64,000 bases of DNA from Variovorax paradoxus B4 (GTDB taxonomy: Bacteria > Pseudomonadota > Gammaproteobacteria > Burkholderiales > Burkholderiaceae_C). The position numbers and the translations under genes are program-made. The stretch lies in the NCBI RefSeq assembly GCF_000463015.1, contig NC_022234.1, positions 1-64,000 of the forward strand, in the 5' to 3' direction. The notes beneath the pieces were generated by a model that was not told the DNA's origin, did no database searches, and saw nothing but the letters and a program-made list of their open reading frames with translations. Shown piece after piece: positions 36,244-44,906 of the stretch (position 1 is the stretch's first letter; each line of letters opens with the position of its first letter).

Positions 36244-36960
36244 TCATGGCCATTTCTTGGCGGCAGCTTCTTCATATTCCTGCGGGGTTCCGCAAAAGAC
36301 GATCTCGCTTCGGTCGATCAGTTCGTAGGCAACGCGTCCGCCGTTCTGGATCAGCAGGTTGTAGCAGGGTGCGACGTAATATTCGCCGCGATTCACGAGC
36401 TTGTTGGCCAGCTGGTGCTCATAGGCTTCGTTGAAGATGCGAGCATCGGCAAAGTGATAGAGGCCGTCGCTGCACAGGTTGGAGATGCGCTCCTTCTCGG
36501 TCGTCCGGAGCACCGCATGGCCGGGGCCGGGCTCCACGAACGACCAGTGATCGCCGTCGCCTTCGAATACCTCCAGGTAACCGAGCGCATCGGCGGCCAG
36601 CTCGGATTTTCTGAACCCCGGCCTGATGGTGTCGATGTTGAAGATGTACACGGGCTCGTCGGACCGAAGCTGCTGCAGCCCGCGGTAGACGGAGTCGGCC
36701 TGGCCGAGGGTGTCTCCTTCCAATTCGACGATGCGAAATTCCTTGACGCCCAGGTTCTTCAGCTCCTGCCTCAGGTACTCCGCAATCTCGTGATCGCGCC
36801 GCACCACGAAAAGAAAAAGGTCGTCCTGGAAGTAGTGCTCGAACGACTTCACGACGTGAAAGAAAACCGTATGGCCGTGCAGCGGCAGGCGGTATTTGGG
36901 CAACGCATAGCCGGCCTCCGTGAAGCGGCGGCTCTTGCCCATCATGGGAATGACAAACAT
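36244..36960 (-). CDS. Nucleotidyltransferase-like protein (capsule type)
   Basis: A 238-residue NTP-transferase fold. MFVIPMMGKSRRFTEAGYAL followed by PKYRLPLHG is the nucleotide-binding loop plus the conserved PK of sugar- or phospho-alcohol nucleotidyltransferases; YIFNIDTIRPGF supplies the metal-binding acid (D in NID). Such proteins make NDP-activated sugars or CDP-alcohols. Members of this subgroup occur in capsule loci beside small HAD phosphatases and kinase-like genes, exactly the context here. The start lies 3 bp after the upstream fusion gene stop. Nucleotide and acceptor unknown. Confidence 0.78.
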   Translation of the reverse strand: MFVIPMMGKSRRFTEAGYALPKYRLPLHGHTVFFHVVKSFEHYFQDDLFLFVVRRDHEIAEYLRQELKNLGVKEFRIVELEGDTLGQADSVYRGLQQLRSDEPVYIFNIDTIRPGFRKSELAADALGYLEVFEGDGDHWSFVEPGPGHAVLRTTEKERISNLCSDGLYHFADARIFNEAYEHQLANKLVNRGEYYVAPCYNLLIQNGGRVAYELIDRSEIVFCGTPQEYEEAAAKKWP

Positions 36961-36963
36961 CTT

Positions 36964-38523
36964 TCAGTGCTCCATTTGCTCGAACAGGCGCAATGCATTG
37001 GCAAGCATGGCGCGCTGGCGGCGCGGGTTGTCCTGGTGCAGCGGCAGCATGGACAGGAACAGCATCACGGTGACCGGCGCCACATGGCGCGCCGTCATGC
37101 CGTTCAGCAGGGGCAGGCCGGCAAACAGCTTCTGGATCGCGGCGGCGTCTTCGTCGGCGTGGATGCGCAGGTTGAAATCCAGCCCCGTGCCGTCGTCCAC
37201 ATCGAAGGCATCCGCGACGATGTAGTCGTACAGGCCGATCACCGAATGCGCGATCTTCGCGAGGTCGTAGCGCAGGTCGCCCAGCAGCCTGGGTTCGCCT
37301 CGGAAGTTGAGGCCGCGCGGGTCGATCACCTTGATGCAGTCCGAGCGCGTGTCGAACAGGATGTTGCTGAAGCACAGGTCGCCGTGCATCACGCCTGGCA
37401 CCAGCGGCACGCGCGCCGCGGCCTCGACGCAGCGCTGCAGCATGTCCGACAACGACGGCAGCGGCCGCCCGTTCAGGCGCGTGGGGGCCGAAAGGCTCAA
37501 GCCGCTGCTCGCGGCATAGGCATGCATGCGCTCGCGGGTCTTTTCCCCCAGCATTCCCCGGCTGTCCTCCTCCACCAATTGCCGCTCGCTCCCGGTCAGG
37601 GGCACGGCGGCCTGGCAGGCGCTGAGCCAGTCGGCCAGGTGCTTGAACACCCGGGACCAGAACGCCGTGGAGTTGCGGCCATGCACATACAGCTCGTTGA
37701 GCGGCGCCATGCACATGTATTCGAGCTCGTAGCCATACCCGTCCGAATCCACCTGGCCGTGGCTCAGCAATTGCGGCACATACACGCGCAGGCGGGAAGG
37801 CAATGCGTCGAACCACTGCGCCTCGGCCTTGATCTTTTCGGCGGGGCGGCCCGTCTTGCGGACGCGGCGGTCTCCGATCATCAAGTCGTTGAACGAGCGC
37901 TGCGTGGTGATCTGGGCCCGCGAGCGGTAGAAGGTGTTGACGTGGCCGAAGTCCGACCACTTCTCGGAGTGGATACGCTGCAGGTAGCAGGCCTCGTCAT
38001 AGGCGGACACGGCCTTCTCGAACGATCCGCGCGCGGCGACCAGGCACTTTGCCAGCCGGCTGACCGATTGAAACGCAAAGTAGCCGCACCAGACCCGCGC
38101 ACCGGCGCCCGAACCCTGGTCGACGTGCCAGTCGTAGTCGTCGGCCGACTCGGCCACGCAAAGGCAGTCCCAGGCGGCCGGAAGGTCGAGGATCAGCGTG
38201 TCGCCAAGGAGGATGCGAAGCCCCTCGTCGTAGGTGCCGACGGTGTTGATCGAGAAAAGCAGCGAATCGGCCAGGGTGAGGCCGTCGGGCACCCGCAGCA
38301 CCTGGATCGCCTGGGCCTCCAGCGCGCGCGCATCGCGGTGCGCGATGGTGTAGCTCTCGGGCAATGAGAGATAGATGCTCTCGGCCGGAAAGTGCGTGTG
38401 CAATACCGAGAGCTGCCGCAGGAACAGGCGGCGGTTGCCAACGGGCAGAAAGGCCGGCGGCAGGCGGCCGAATTCCGATTGCAGTTCGGAATCGACGTAG
38501 GCGGCGGAAGTGATGATGATCAC
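36964..38523 (-). CDS. Nucleotidyltransferase-kinase fusion protein
   Basis: A 519-residue two-domain protein. Residues 1-230 are a diverged NTP-transferase fold (LPPAFLPVGNRRLFLRQLSV, LLGDTLILDLP; the glycine-rich nucleotide loop is weak). Residues about 235-510 are a choline/aminoglycoside-kinase-like domain with the catalytic loop HGDLCFSNIL (H380, D382) and the metal-binding DPRG (D401). The order suggests phosphorylation of a small alcohol or sugar followed by nucleotidyl transfer, like a LicC-LicA combination in one chain. Its start overlaps the HAD gene stop in ATGA (38520-38523). Substrate unknown; the weak first domain may be non-catalytic. Confidence 0.75.
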   Translation of the reverse strand: MIIITSAAYVDSELQSEFGRLPPAFLPVGNRRLFLRQLSVLHTHFPAESIYLSLPESYTIAHRDARALEAQAIQVLRVPDGLTLADSLLFSINTVGTYDEGLRILLGDTLILDLPAAWDCLCVAESADDYDWHVDQGSGAGARVWCGYFAFQSVSRLAKCLVAARGSFEKAVSAYDEACYLQRIHSEKWSDFGHVNTFYRSRAQITTQRSFNDLMIGDRRVRKTGRPAEKIKAEAQWFDALPSRLRVYVPQLLSHGQVDSDGYGYELEYMCMAPLNELYVHGRNSTAFWSRVFKHLADWLSACQAAVPLTGSERQLVEEDSRGMLGEKTRERMHAYAASSGLSLSAPTRLNGRPLPSLSDMLQRCVEAAARVPLVPGVMHGDLCFSNILFDTRSDCIKVIDPRGLNFRGEPRLLGDLRYDLAKIAHSVIGLYDYIVADAFDVDDGTGLDFNLRIHADEDAAAIQKLFAGLPLLNGMTARHVAPVTVMLFLSMLPLHQDNPRRQRAMLANALRLFEQMEH

Positions 38524-38891
38524 TTCTCATGCTCCAGCAATCGGGCGATTTCTTCCTGGCTGTATTTCAGGAACTCCGAAGGACGGATGGCGCGGTCATC
38601 CACATAGAACCCTTCTTCGCCGCACCAGGGTTTGCCCACATGGATCTCGTCGTAGGGCACGTCATGGCGGCCCAGCCACTCGATGATGATCGGCAAGGTG
38701 TGGGCATTGATCTTTCCGATGTTGCCGGCAAAGCTGTTGACGTTGCGGCTGGTGTATATCGCGATGGAAAACCCCATCGCCTGATAGTTGCGGAGCCGAT
38801 CGATCATCTCCAGCCGCGGGCGGGCGTTTGCGTAGTCCTTTGCCTCCGCGATGCACAAGGTATGGTCCAGATCGAAGATCAATCGCTTCAA
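38520..38891 (-). CDS. Small HAD-superfamily phosphatase of capsule-locus type
   Basis: A 123-residue single-domain HAD protein with no cap: motif I FDLDHTL (D7, D9), motif II in IAIYTSRN, motif III K in HVGKPWC and motif IV in FYVDDRAIRP. Very short HAD enzymes like this recur in surface-polysaccharide loci next to nucleotidyltransferases and remove phosphate from a sugar-phosphate or polyol-phosphate intermediate. Its stop codon overlaps the fusion gene start, implying a tight functional link. Confidence 0.82.
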   Translation of the reverse strand: MKRLIFDLDHTLCIAEAKDYANARPRLEMIDRLRNYQAMGFSIAIYTSRNVNSFAGNIGKINAHTLPIIIEWLGRHDVPYDEIHVGKPWCGEEGFYVDDRAIRPSEFLKYSQEEIARLLEHEK

Positions 38892-38939
38892 TTCATTTGC
38901 CTCTGTTCTCGGAATATGGCTTTGCGGTCAACGGCATCT

Positions 38940-40028
38940 TCAGCCCGGAGATGCAGGATCGAGGGCCAGAAACCGAACGACCTCTGGCGTGGAGATCCGG
39001 AAGGAGCCCACGGCGCGCTGAACGGCCCGCATCAGGATCGGGTTGTTCGCGACGGAGCGCTGGTCTTCATTGGTCCATTGATTCGGCTGCCGGTTCTTTT
39101 CCCGCGTGACCTTGTCGTCGTCTTCATCGAGTTCCTGAAGAATCTTCAGCATCAGGGAATGTCCGCGCCAGACCTCGTCCCGGATCACCGGTGTTCCATC
39201 GGCAAACCTTCTGCTGCGCAATTCTGCGGGGATGATCATCGGCGCGTCCTGGCTCTTGGCGAGTTCGGCCAATCGGTTCCAGAAATGCCTCACGTCATAG
39301 GGATTCGGGTTGAGGAAAACCCGTTCGCTGAGCTCCTTCTGCGAGGAAGGAAGCGGGGTGCTCCACATTTCGCGATTGCGCTCGTTCTCCGCCAGAGTGA
39401 CCCATTCCGCCCATTTCGCCATGCCTTCGAGGAACCAGCTCGCGCGGAACATGGTGTAGCCGTACTGGTACAGGTGGAACAGCTCATGCGGGATGAGGTA
39501 GTCCTTCACCCGCTCATGATTTCCGCGCATTGTGGAATTGATGCCGATGGAGATCGAGCATCTGCCATCGCGGTTGCGGCTGCCGGGATAGCGGACCACG
39601 CCGGAGAAAGACAGCCCTCTTTTCTTCGCGTTCTCCTCGCTGTAGGTGCCGAAGTCCAGGAAGTCGATGTCGATGGATTCGGCGCGCCGAAACCTGGTGC
39701 TGCGCAGCGGGTCGCGAAAGCCGTTCCGGTTGAATATCTGGCGGACCGTGTCCAGGTGCAATGCCGCGTCCTCGACGATGTCGGGCACGCCGTTGCGATT
39801 CAGATCCACGTCGGTGTACAGCGCGTGCGGCCCTGACTGCGTGTAGAAAACCCGGATGCCGTTGAACTCGAACTTCTGCTCCAGTTTCAGCCTGTGCGGA
39901 TTCTTCGAGGCTCTGCATGCGGGTGCCTCTTGCAGGTCCTGCGCCAAAACTGCGGAAGTGGAGCTCAGTACACACGCGATCGCTCCGCCTGCGATCAGTT
40001 GCTTCCATGGCGATTTCTTGGCCGGCAT
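38940..40028 (-). CDS. Secreted HExxH metalloprotease-like protein
   Basis: A 362-residue exported protein: signal peptide at about 1-30 (KQLIAGGAIACVLSSTSAVL then AQ), then a domain with a calcium-loop-like DVDLNRNGVPDIVED and a zinc motif HELFH at 181-185 followed by E201 in FLEGMAKWAEW, the arrangement of gluzincin metallopeptidases. It resembles secreted putative metalloproteases known from myxobacteria and other soil bacteria. CAGGAG six bases before ATG 40028 fixes the start; the open frame upstream is shadow sequence. Presence of a secreted protease in a cytoplasmic glycan-like operon is unusual. Confidence 0.76.
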   Translation of the reverse strand: MPAKKSPWKQLIAGGAIACVLSSTSAVLAQDLQEAPACRASKNPHRLKLEQKFEFNGIRVFYTQSGPHALYTDVDLNRNGVPDIVEDAALHLDTVRQIFNRNGFRDPLRSTRFRRAESIDIDFLDFGTYSEENAKKRGLSFSGVVRYPGSRNRDGRCSISIGINSTMRGNHERVKDYLIPHELFHLYQYGYTMFRASWFLEGMAKWAEWVTLAENERNREMWSTPLPSSQKELSERVFLNPNPYDVRHFWNRLAELAKSQDAPMIIPAELRSRRFADGTPVIRDEVWRGHSLMLKILQELDEDDDKVTREKNRQPNQWTNEDQRSVANNPILMRAVQRAVGSFRISTPEVVRFLALDPASPG

Positions 40029-40090
40029 TGCTGCTCCTGTTGCATATCCTGCATGGCTCGCCAGGCGAGGCTCGATCAACGGACAACTCT

Positions 40091-41839
40091 TCAGTTCAGG
40101 GAATTCCAGAGCAACTTGTCCATCTCGCTCAGGGGCCCTGAAGGCAAGTCGGCACTCAACATTCTTTTGAGTTCCGCCCGGCCGTACGATGCCGCCGGCA
40201 TGGCTTCGGTCGGGTGGATGTCTTGCAGCGGCTCGCGCCGGACGCCCTGGAAGAGCAGGGCATGCGCCAGGGAGCAATGAGACCGCAGGCGCCTTGGAAA
40301 TCCGAACCATCCTTCCTCGGCGGCCTGTGTCTGAAGCGCAAGGGTATTGGCGTAGCAGCGCATGGAGTCGGCGGATCCGATGGCAAATTGATCCCCTGCA
40401 TAGAGGGTCTTCGTGATCATCAGGTTGTTGAAGTAGATCAGGCGCTGCTTGCGGCATTCCTCGGCCATCTTCATCCAGTCGGGCTTGCGCTCTCCACCCC
40501 GGAAGGCGCGGTCCGGCCGGATCCTGAGCACCAGGTCATAGGCCTCCCCATCCTCTTCCATCAGGCGGTGCGCCTCCCGGATCTTGTAGAACATCTTGCG
40601 CTGGTTGTTGGCGTCGTTCTCGAATTCAGGCCGTTGATGGCTTTCGATCACGACCTTCGCGTCGGTCCCGTAGACCGCCCGGATGTCCGATTCGCTCACG
40701 GTCGAGGAAACGGCCAGCAGCGAGAAGAAGTTTGGATAGGATTTCTTCAGGGCTTCCATGCCGTACAGGAATCCCGCCTGCTTGTAGGCCGCGGCAAATG
40801 GCGTGTACTTGAATATCCTGTCGACACCGTTGCCCGAGATCGGATCGGGAAGCCGCCAGCCGGTGTCCTCCCAGGTGTGCACAAAATATTTGACGCGATG
40901 CTCGTGTAGGTGGAGGTTTTTCCAGGTCTCGAAAGCCTTGGCGTATCCCCTCAACTGGCCCGAAACGCAAACGGCAATATTCAGGTGCTTTCTTGAAACC
41001 GTGACCGGGCGCCTGGCGTCGACGCAAAAGGCGCGCGCGATTCTTGCGCTGGACTGCGCCGGCCCGGCATGGCCGAGGGCGGGCGCCGGGTAAAGATCGT
41101 GTACCTGGTTGAGCACGCGGTCATAGACGGCGTGGTCCAGCAATGCATAGCCCAGGATCAGGAGGCGGCATATGGCCGCCTCGTTCAGGCAACGCACTCC
41201 TTTTTCATCCTGCAGCATCTCCAGGACGAAGCTTCTGAAGATCTCTACATTTTTCGGAAGGACGGTCTGGAAGAATTTGCACAGGACTTCATGGTTGTAC
41301 CGTTCGAGGAAATCGACCAGCGTTTCCTTGCCGATGTCTTCCCCGTAAGCTCGAAACCCCTCGATCGCCAGCATCAGGGCGGTCTTGTCCCGCGTGTTCT
41401 TGAAGGCCTTGTTTTCAATCAGCGGTCTGGCAACGTCCGCGGCACTCGTGTAGGTTGCGCCATGGTGCCGTTTGAGGCCTGCCAGGTAGGTGGCGAAGCC
41501 GAGGGGAGATGCATCGATCGTTTCCTCCAGCTTTCGCGCAAAGTGACCGATCTGCCCCACGATCAGTTGCGTGGATGCGATGTCGATCGCTTCGGAGTCC
41601 CTCTTCTCGAATGCGTCCTTCCATCGCCCGCTGGATCTCAATTCCAGCGCAGCGCTGGCGTTGCCCGAGAGGATCAGGCCGTCGTGGTATCTCGAAAGAA
41701 TGTCTTTCGCGAAGTCATGCCCAGCGTCCAGGGCACGGCGCAAGCGATACAGGCTCAGTTCCAGCTGGTCCGACTTGCTGAAGGCTTGCAGTTCCGCGTC
41801 CATGTCCGCGACGCAGCGCCATTCGTTGAAGCTGTCCAT
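40091..41839 (-). CDS. Glycosyltransferase-like protein of capsule-locus type
   Basis: A 582-residue cytosolic protein. The N-terminal half (1-280) is helical and unrecognised, with repeat-like pairs of helices. The C-terminal half starts NIAVCVSGQLRGYAKAFETW (GT-like, residues 287-306) with YFVHTWEDTGWRL at 318-330 and a later acid pair in LVLRIRPDRAFRGG (about 445-458). This signature set is found in uncharacterised sugar-transferase-like genes of capsule and lipopolysaccharide loci; the RPDRAF motif may be the metal-binding DxD equivalent. Donor and acceptor unknown. It is the second gene of the operon. Confidence 0.62.
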   Translation of the reverse strand: MDSFNEWRCVADMDAELQAFSKSDQLELSLYRLRRALDAGHDFAKDILSRYHDGLILSGNASAALELRSSGRWKDAFEKRDSEAIDIASTQLIVGQIGHFARKLEETIDASPLGFATYLAGLKRHHGATYTSAADVARPLIENKAFKNTRDKTALMLAIEGFRAYGEDIGKETLVDFLERYNHEVLCKFFQTVLPKNVEIFRSFVLEMLQDEKGVRCLNEAAICRLLILGYALLDHAVYDRVLNQVHDLYPAPALGHAGPAQSSARIARAFCVDARRPVTVSRKHLNIAVCVSGQLRGYAKAFETWKNLHLHEHRVKYFVHTWEDTGWRLPDPISGNGVDRIFKYTPFAAAYKQAGFLYGMEALKKSYPNFFSLLAVSSTVSESDIRAVYGTDAKVVIESHQRPEFENDANNQRKMFYKIREAHRLMEEDGEAYDLVLRIRPDRAFRGGERKPDWMKMAEECRKQRLIYFNNLMITKTLYAGDQFAIGSADSMRCYANTLALQTQAAEEGWFGFPRRLRSHCSLAHALLFQGVRREPLQDIHPTEAMPAASYGRAELKRMLSADLPSGPLSEMDKLLWNSLN

Positions 41840-41881
41840 TTCACGCTTCGGCGGATCGGCGCGTTCCGGCGGAGGCGCCGG

Positions 41882-42532
41882 TCATGCGGTCCGCTCTGCA
41901 GCGGCAGGCGCTTCCTGCAGCACGGGCAGCCGGGGCTCGGCGAGCATCGAGAAGTCGGGGCCCGGGCTCAGGCCCATCAACAGATGGACGCGATTGGAAG
42001 GCTCGTTGCTGCGATTGACCGCGCGATGGTTCAGGTCCACCCGCACCAGCCATGCAGAACCGTCGGCGGGCAGGTGCACGCTCTCGATACTGCCATCGGC
42101 ACGCTGCCACTCGAAGAAGCAATTGGAATTCGTGATGATGGGGATGTGCAGCCGCCATGTTTCCCTGAGCGCATCGGTGTGCAGCGGCATCTCTTCGCCT
42201 TCGCTCTCGAGCTGCATGATGCGGGCCCGGAAGTGCTCGATGCCGCGATGGTGCAGGCTCTCCATGACCTCGGCGAGGTAGCCCGTGCACACCTCGGTGG
42301 GCGTGACTCCCCGGCTGGGAGCGGCGGCCTGCGCCGTGGCGATGCGCCGGATGCCGTCCGCCAAGGTGCCGTCGCGGCTGGTGACGGCCCAGCCGATGTA
42401 GTCGACCCGGTTGTCCCGGTAGGGCACGGCCGGCTGCTGCTTGACATGGTCCAGGAAGTGGGCGCGGAGCTTATCCGGATCGACCTTGAAATCAGCCAAT
42501 CTCGCGAACATGACGTCTTTCGAGCGCTTCAT
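41882..42532 (-). CDS. Aspartyl/asparaginyl beta-hydroxylase-like 2-oxoglutarate oxygenase
   Basis: A 216-residue AspH-type Fe(II)/2-oxoglutarate oxygenase domain. MPLHTDALRETWRLHIPI gives the iron ligands H118 and D120, NHRAVNRS gives H169, and R181 in SNRVHLLMG is the 2-oxoglutarate anchor. Cytosolic bacterial members hydroxylate peptides or small amino acid derivatives, including in natural-product pathways. Start ATG 42532 is preceded by GAGAAG at six bases; a longer in-frame start at 42553 is possible. It is the first gene of the seven-gene operon, so it may act on the group that the kinase and nucleotidyltransferases later activate. Confidence 0.74.
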   Translation of the reverse strand: MKRSKDVMFARLADFKVDPDKLRAHFLDHVKQQPAVPYRDNRVDYIGWAVTSRDGTLADGIRRIATAQAAAPSRGVTPTEVCTGYLAEVMESLHHRGIEHFRARIMQLESEGEEMPLHTDALRETWRLHIPIITNSNCFFEWQRADGSIESVHLPADGSAWLVRVDLNHRAVNRSNEPSNRVHLLMGLSPGPDFSMLAEPRLPVLQEAPAAAERTA

Positions 42533-42746
42533 GGTGTCTTCTCGTCCTTCCATGCCCGAGCAAAAAAGCCATCTTCTTTGCTGATTTATACAATTGATAC
42601 ACATACTAGCACCGGCCTCGAAGGGCTCGCGTGCTGGAAATCACGAAACCGCGTTGCAAAAGTGAACCGGGTTCAGGCCGTTTGCTTCCCCTCGCCGCTC
42701 GGTTCGGCAGGTTCAAAATAAGCGGGGTTCCACCCTCACGACACAC

Positions 42747-43655
42747 ATGAGAGCCATCGCGCCCCTTGCGGCCCTTGTCCTGTCCACTTGCCTTGCCATG
42801 GTGCCCCAGGCCCGTGGCCAAGCCGCCCAGAGCCCGCCGCCTTATGCCGGCCCGCTATTCGACACGCACCTGCACTACAACCAGGAAGCCTGGGACGGCA
42901 GCACCGGACCCTATCCGCCCGCTGAGGCGCTCGCGCGCATGCAGCGCAACAACGTGACGGCCATCATTGCCAACTCGCGGCCCAACGCCGGCACGCAAAC
43001 GCTGGCCGCGGCGCGCGAGACCCGCGCTGCGGGCGTGACGGTGGTGCCCTTCGTGCGTCTGTACCGCAACCGCGACGACTACAGCAACTGGTTCCGCGAC
43101 GAGAGCATCCACGAGATGGTGCAGGCCGAGCTGGCGCGCGGTACCGCGAGCGGGCCCTACCGCGGGCTCGGCGAGTTCCACCTGTACGACAGCGCCAATG
43201 CCAACGGCCCGGTGGCGAAGAAGCTGATCGCGCTGGCGGAGCGCCAGAAGCTCGCGGTGCTCGCGCATGTCGACGACGTGGCGATCGATTTGTTGATGGC
43301 CAACGCGCCGTCGAAGGGCCGGGACCTTCGCCTGATCTGGGCCCACACCGGCATCGGCGGCGCGCCCATCGAGCGGGTGCAGGCGCTGCTGGAACGCTAT
43401 CCGCTGCTGATGGGCGAACTCTCGTACCGCCCGGGCCTGACCTGCGAGGGCGGCAGGCTCTGTCCCGAGTGGCGTGCGTTGATCCTCAAGTACCCGGAGC
43501 GTTTCATGATCGGCTCCGACACCTGGGTGAACCAGCGCTGGAGCGCCTATGACGAGATCATGCGCGGCTACCGCACCTGGCTTGGCGACCTGCCCCCCGA
43601 CGTAGCGCGGCGCATTGCCTGGGGCAACGCGGCCGCGCTGTTCGACCTGCGCTGA
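42747..43655 (+). CDS. Secreted amidohydrolase-family (TIM-barrel) protein
   Basis: A 302-residue metal-dependent hydrolase of the COG3618/amidohydrolase-2 group with an N-terminal signal peptide to about residue 24 ([17 protein letters not shown]). HxH is H41/H43 in [10 protein letters not shown], later metal ligands are in LAHVDD and WAHTGIGG, and the terminal acid in [10 protein letters not shown]. Members are lactonases or decarboxylases; export to the periplasm is unusual for the family. It converges with the binding-protein gene at 43665, and its substrate is unknown. Confidence 0.84.
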   Translation: MRAIAPLAALVLSTCLAMVPQARGQAAQSPPPYAGPLFDTHLHYNQEAWDGSTGPYPPAEALARMQRNNVTAIIANSRPNAGTQTLAAARETRAAGVTVVPFVRLYRNRDDYSNWFRDESIHEMVQAELARGTASGPYRGLGEFHLYDSANANGPVAKKLIALAERQKLAVLAHVDDVAIDLLMANAPSKGRDLRLIWAHTGIGGAPIERVQALLERYPLLMGELSYRPGLTCEGGRLCPEWRALILKYPERFMIGSDTWVNQRWSAYDEIMRGYRTWLGDLPPDVARRIAWGNAAALFDLR

Positions 43656-43664
43656 GCGGTTCGC

Positions 43665-44504
43665 TCAGCCGCCGGAGCCGCGGGGCGCCACGGCTGCGCC
43701 CTCGACGCCGTGGCGCCTCAGCGCATCGGCCACGAACCCCGAGGCCTTCATTTCCTCGATGAAACCGCTGAGCCAGGCCTGCGCCGCAGTGCGTCCCTTG
43801 GGCACGCCCACGGCCTGCTCGATCACCATGAAGCGCCCCGGCAGCAGGCGCACGCCGCCCACGCGCGTGGCATCGGCTTCGAGCTGCTGCCTCACCCCGG
43901 CGGCCACCTCGAGGTTCTGGGCGAGGAACTGGTTCGTGACCTCGGGCGAGGTCGGTGCGCGCACCAGCGTGGCGGCCTTCAGCTCGCGCGTCAGGTACAG
44001 GTCGTAGGCGCTGCCGCGGCCCACCACCACGCGGTTGCCGGCGCGGTCGACGTCGGCGTTGCGCTGCAGCGGCGAGGCGCTGCGCACCAGGTAGGCGCCT
44101 TCGATGATCACGTAGGGCGCGGTGTATTCCATGTCCGCGGCGCGCACCGGGTCGATCGCGACGAAGGCCATGTCGACCTGCCGGGCCTTGACGGCTTCCA
44201 CCACGTTGCCGGCGGAGTTGAACTGCACCAGTTCGATGGGCAGGCCGAGGCGGCGTGCCGCCTCGCGCGCGAGGTCCACCGAGACGCCCTGCGGCGCGTC
44301 GCCCGCACCGCGTTTGGCAAGAATCGGATTGCCGAAGTTGATGGCCGCGCGCAGCTTGCCGGTGGCGCCGAGCTGCGCCGCGGCGGCAGCCTGCGAGCTG
44401 GCCGTGGTGCCGGCGCAGCCCGCCAGCAAGAGCCCGCCCGCAGCGCAGACGGCGCGGCGGTTGATGGTGTGGTGCATTGCGCGCAGAAAGCCGGGCTGCG
44501 TCAT
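43665..44504 (-). CDS. Lipoprotein amino-acid-type ABC substrate-binding protein
   Basis: A 279-residue family-3 extracellular solute-binding protein. The N-terminus has an arginine-rich start and a lipobox LLLAGC-A, so it should be lipid-anchored. Mature motifs: LRAAINFGNPILAKR, GVSVDLAREAARRLGLPIE, VDMAFVAIDPVRAADMEYTA. Start ATG 44504 has AGGAG seven bases upstream. It probably once followed the MmgE/PrpD gene by 36 bp; a group II intron now separates them. No permease or ATPase is next to it. Confidence 0.86.
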   Translation of the reverse strand: MTQPGFLRAMHHTINRRAVCAAGGLLLAGCAGTTASSQAAAAAQLGATGKLRAAINFGNPILAKRGAGDAPQGVSVDLAREAARRLGLPIELVQFNSAGNVVEAVKARQVDMAFVAIDPVRAADMEYTAPYVIIEGAYLVRSASPLQRNADVDRAGNRVVVGRGSAYDLYLTRELKAATLVRAPTSPEVTNQFLAQNLEVAAGVRQQLEADATRVGGVRLLPGRFMVIEQAVGVPKGRTAAQAWLSGFIEEMKASGFVADALRRHGVEGAAVAPRGSGG

Positions 44505-44518
44505 GGGCGTCTCCTGTG

Positions 44519-44536
44519 CGCCGGTCAAAGCCGGCG
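44519..44536. repeat. Stem-loop at the 5' exon junction of the intron
   Basis: CGCCGG-TCAAAG-CCGGCG, a perfect 6-bp stem ending two bases before the presumed intron start. Group IIC introns recognise such terminator-like stem-loops as insertion sites. Confidence 0.5.
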
Positions 44537-44906
44537 AGGTGTTGTGAATGAAAGAGTCATACGTTGAAGGCTTAGCCAGCTACGGCGGCCCCGAGTCATG
44601 CGTGCACATTCGTGAGGGTGTGGGCGAAGCGTTGACAGGGGTACGCGCGGGCCGGGTATCGAGCCGCGTAATACATGCCCCGCGGCGAGAGCTGCGGGTG
44701 GTCCGGGGTGCCGAGGCAGTAGGAGATTGCCGAAGGCCACACCGATGCTGCCGCTTTGGCGAGGTGGCATGGGACCCCGCGCGGTCAGAGACCCCGCGCA
44801 CGCGCGGAAACACCTTGCACGGAAACCGGGAGATCCCGCGTCCTTCTGCAACGCGCTGGGAAGCGTCGAGTGCAGAGCGCATCGTGAAGCCCAAGGGCGT
44901 ACGACG

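Noticed and set aside
34510..42532. Methyl-phosphoramidate capsule modification locus
   Set aside because: Kinase and nucleotidyltransferase types are reminiscent, but the glutamine kinase, amidotransferase and methyltransferase of that pathway are absent.
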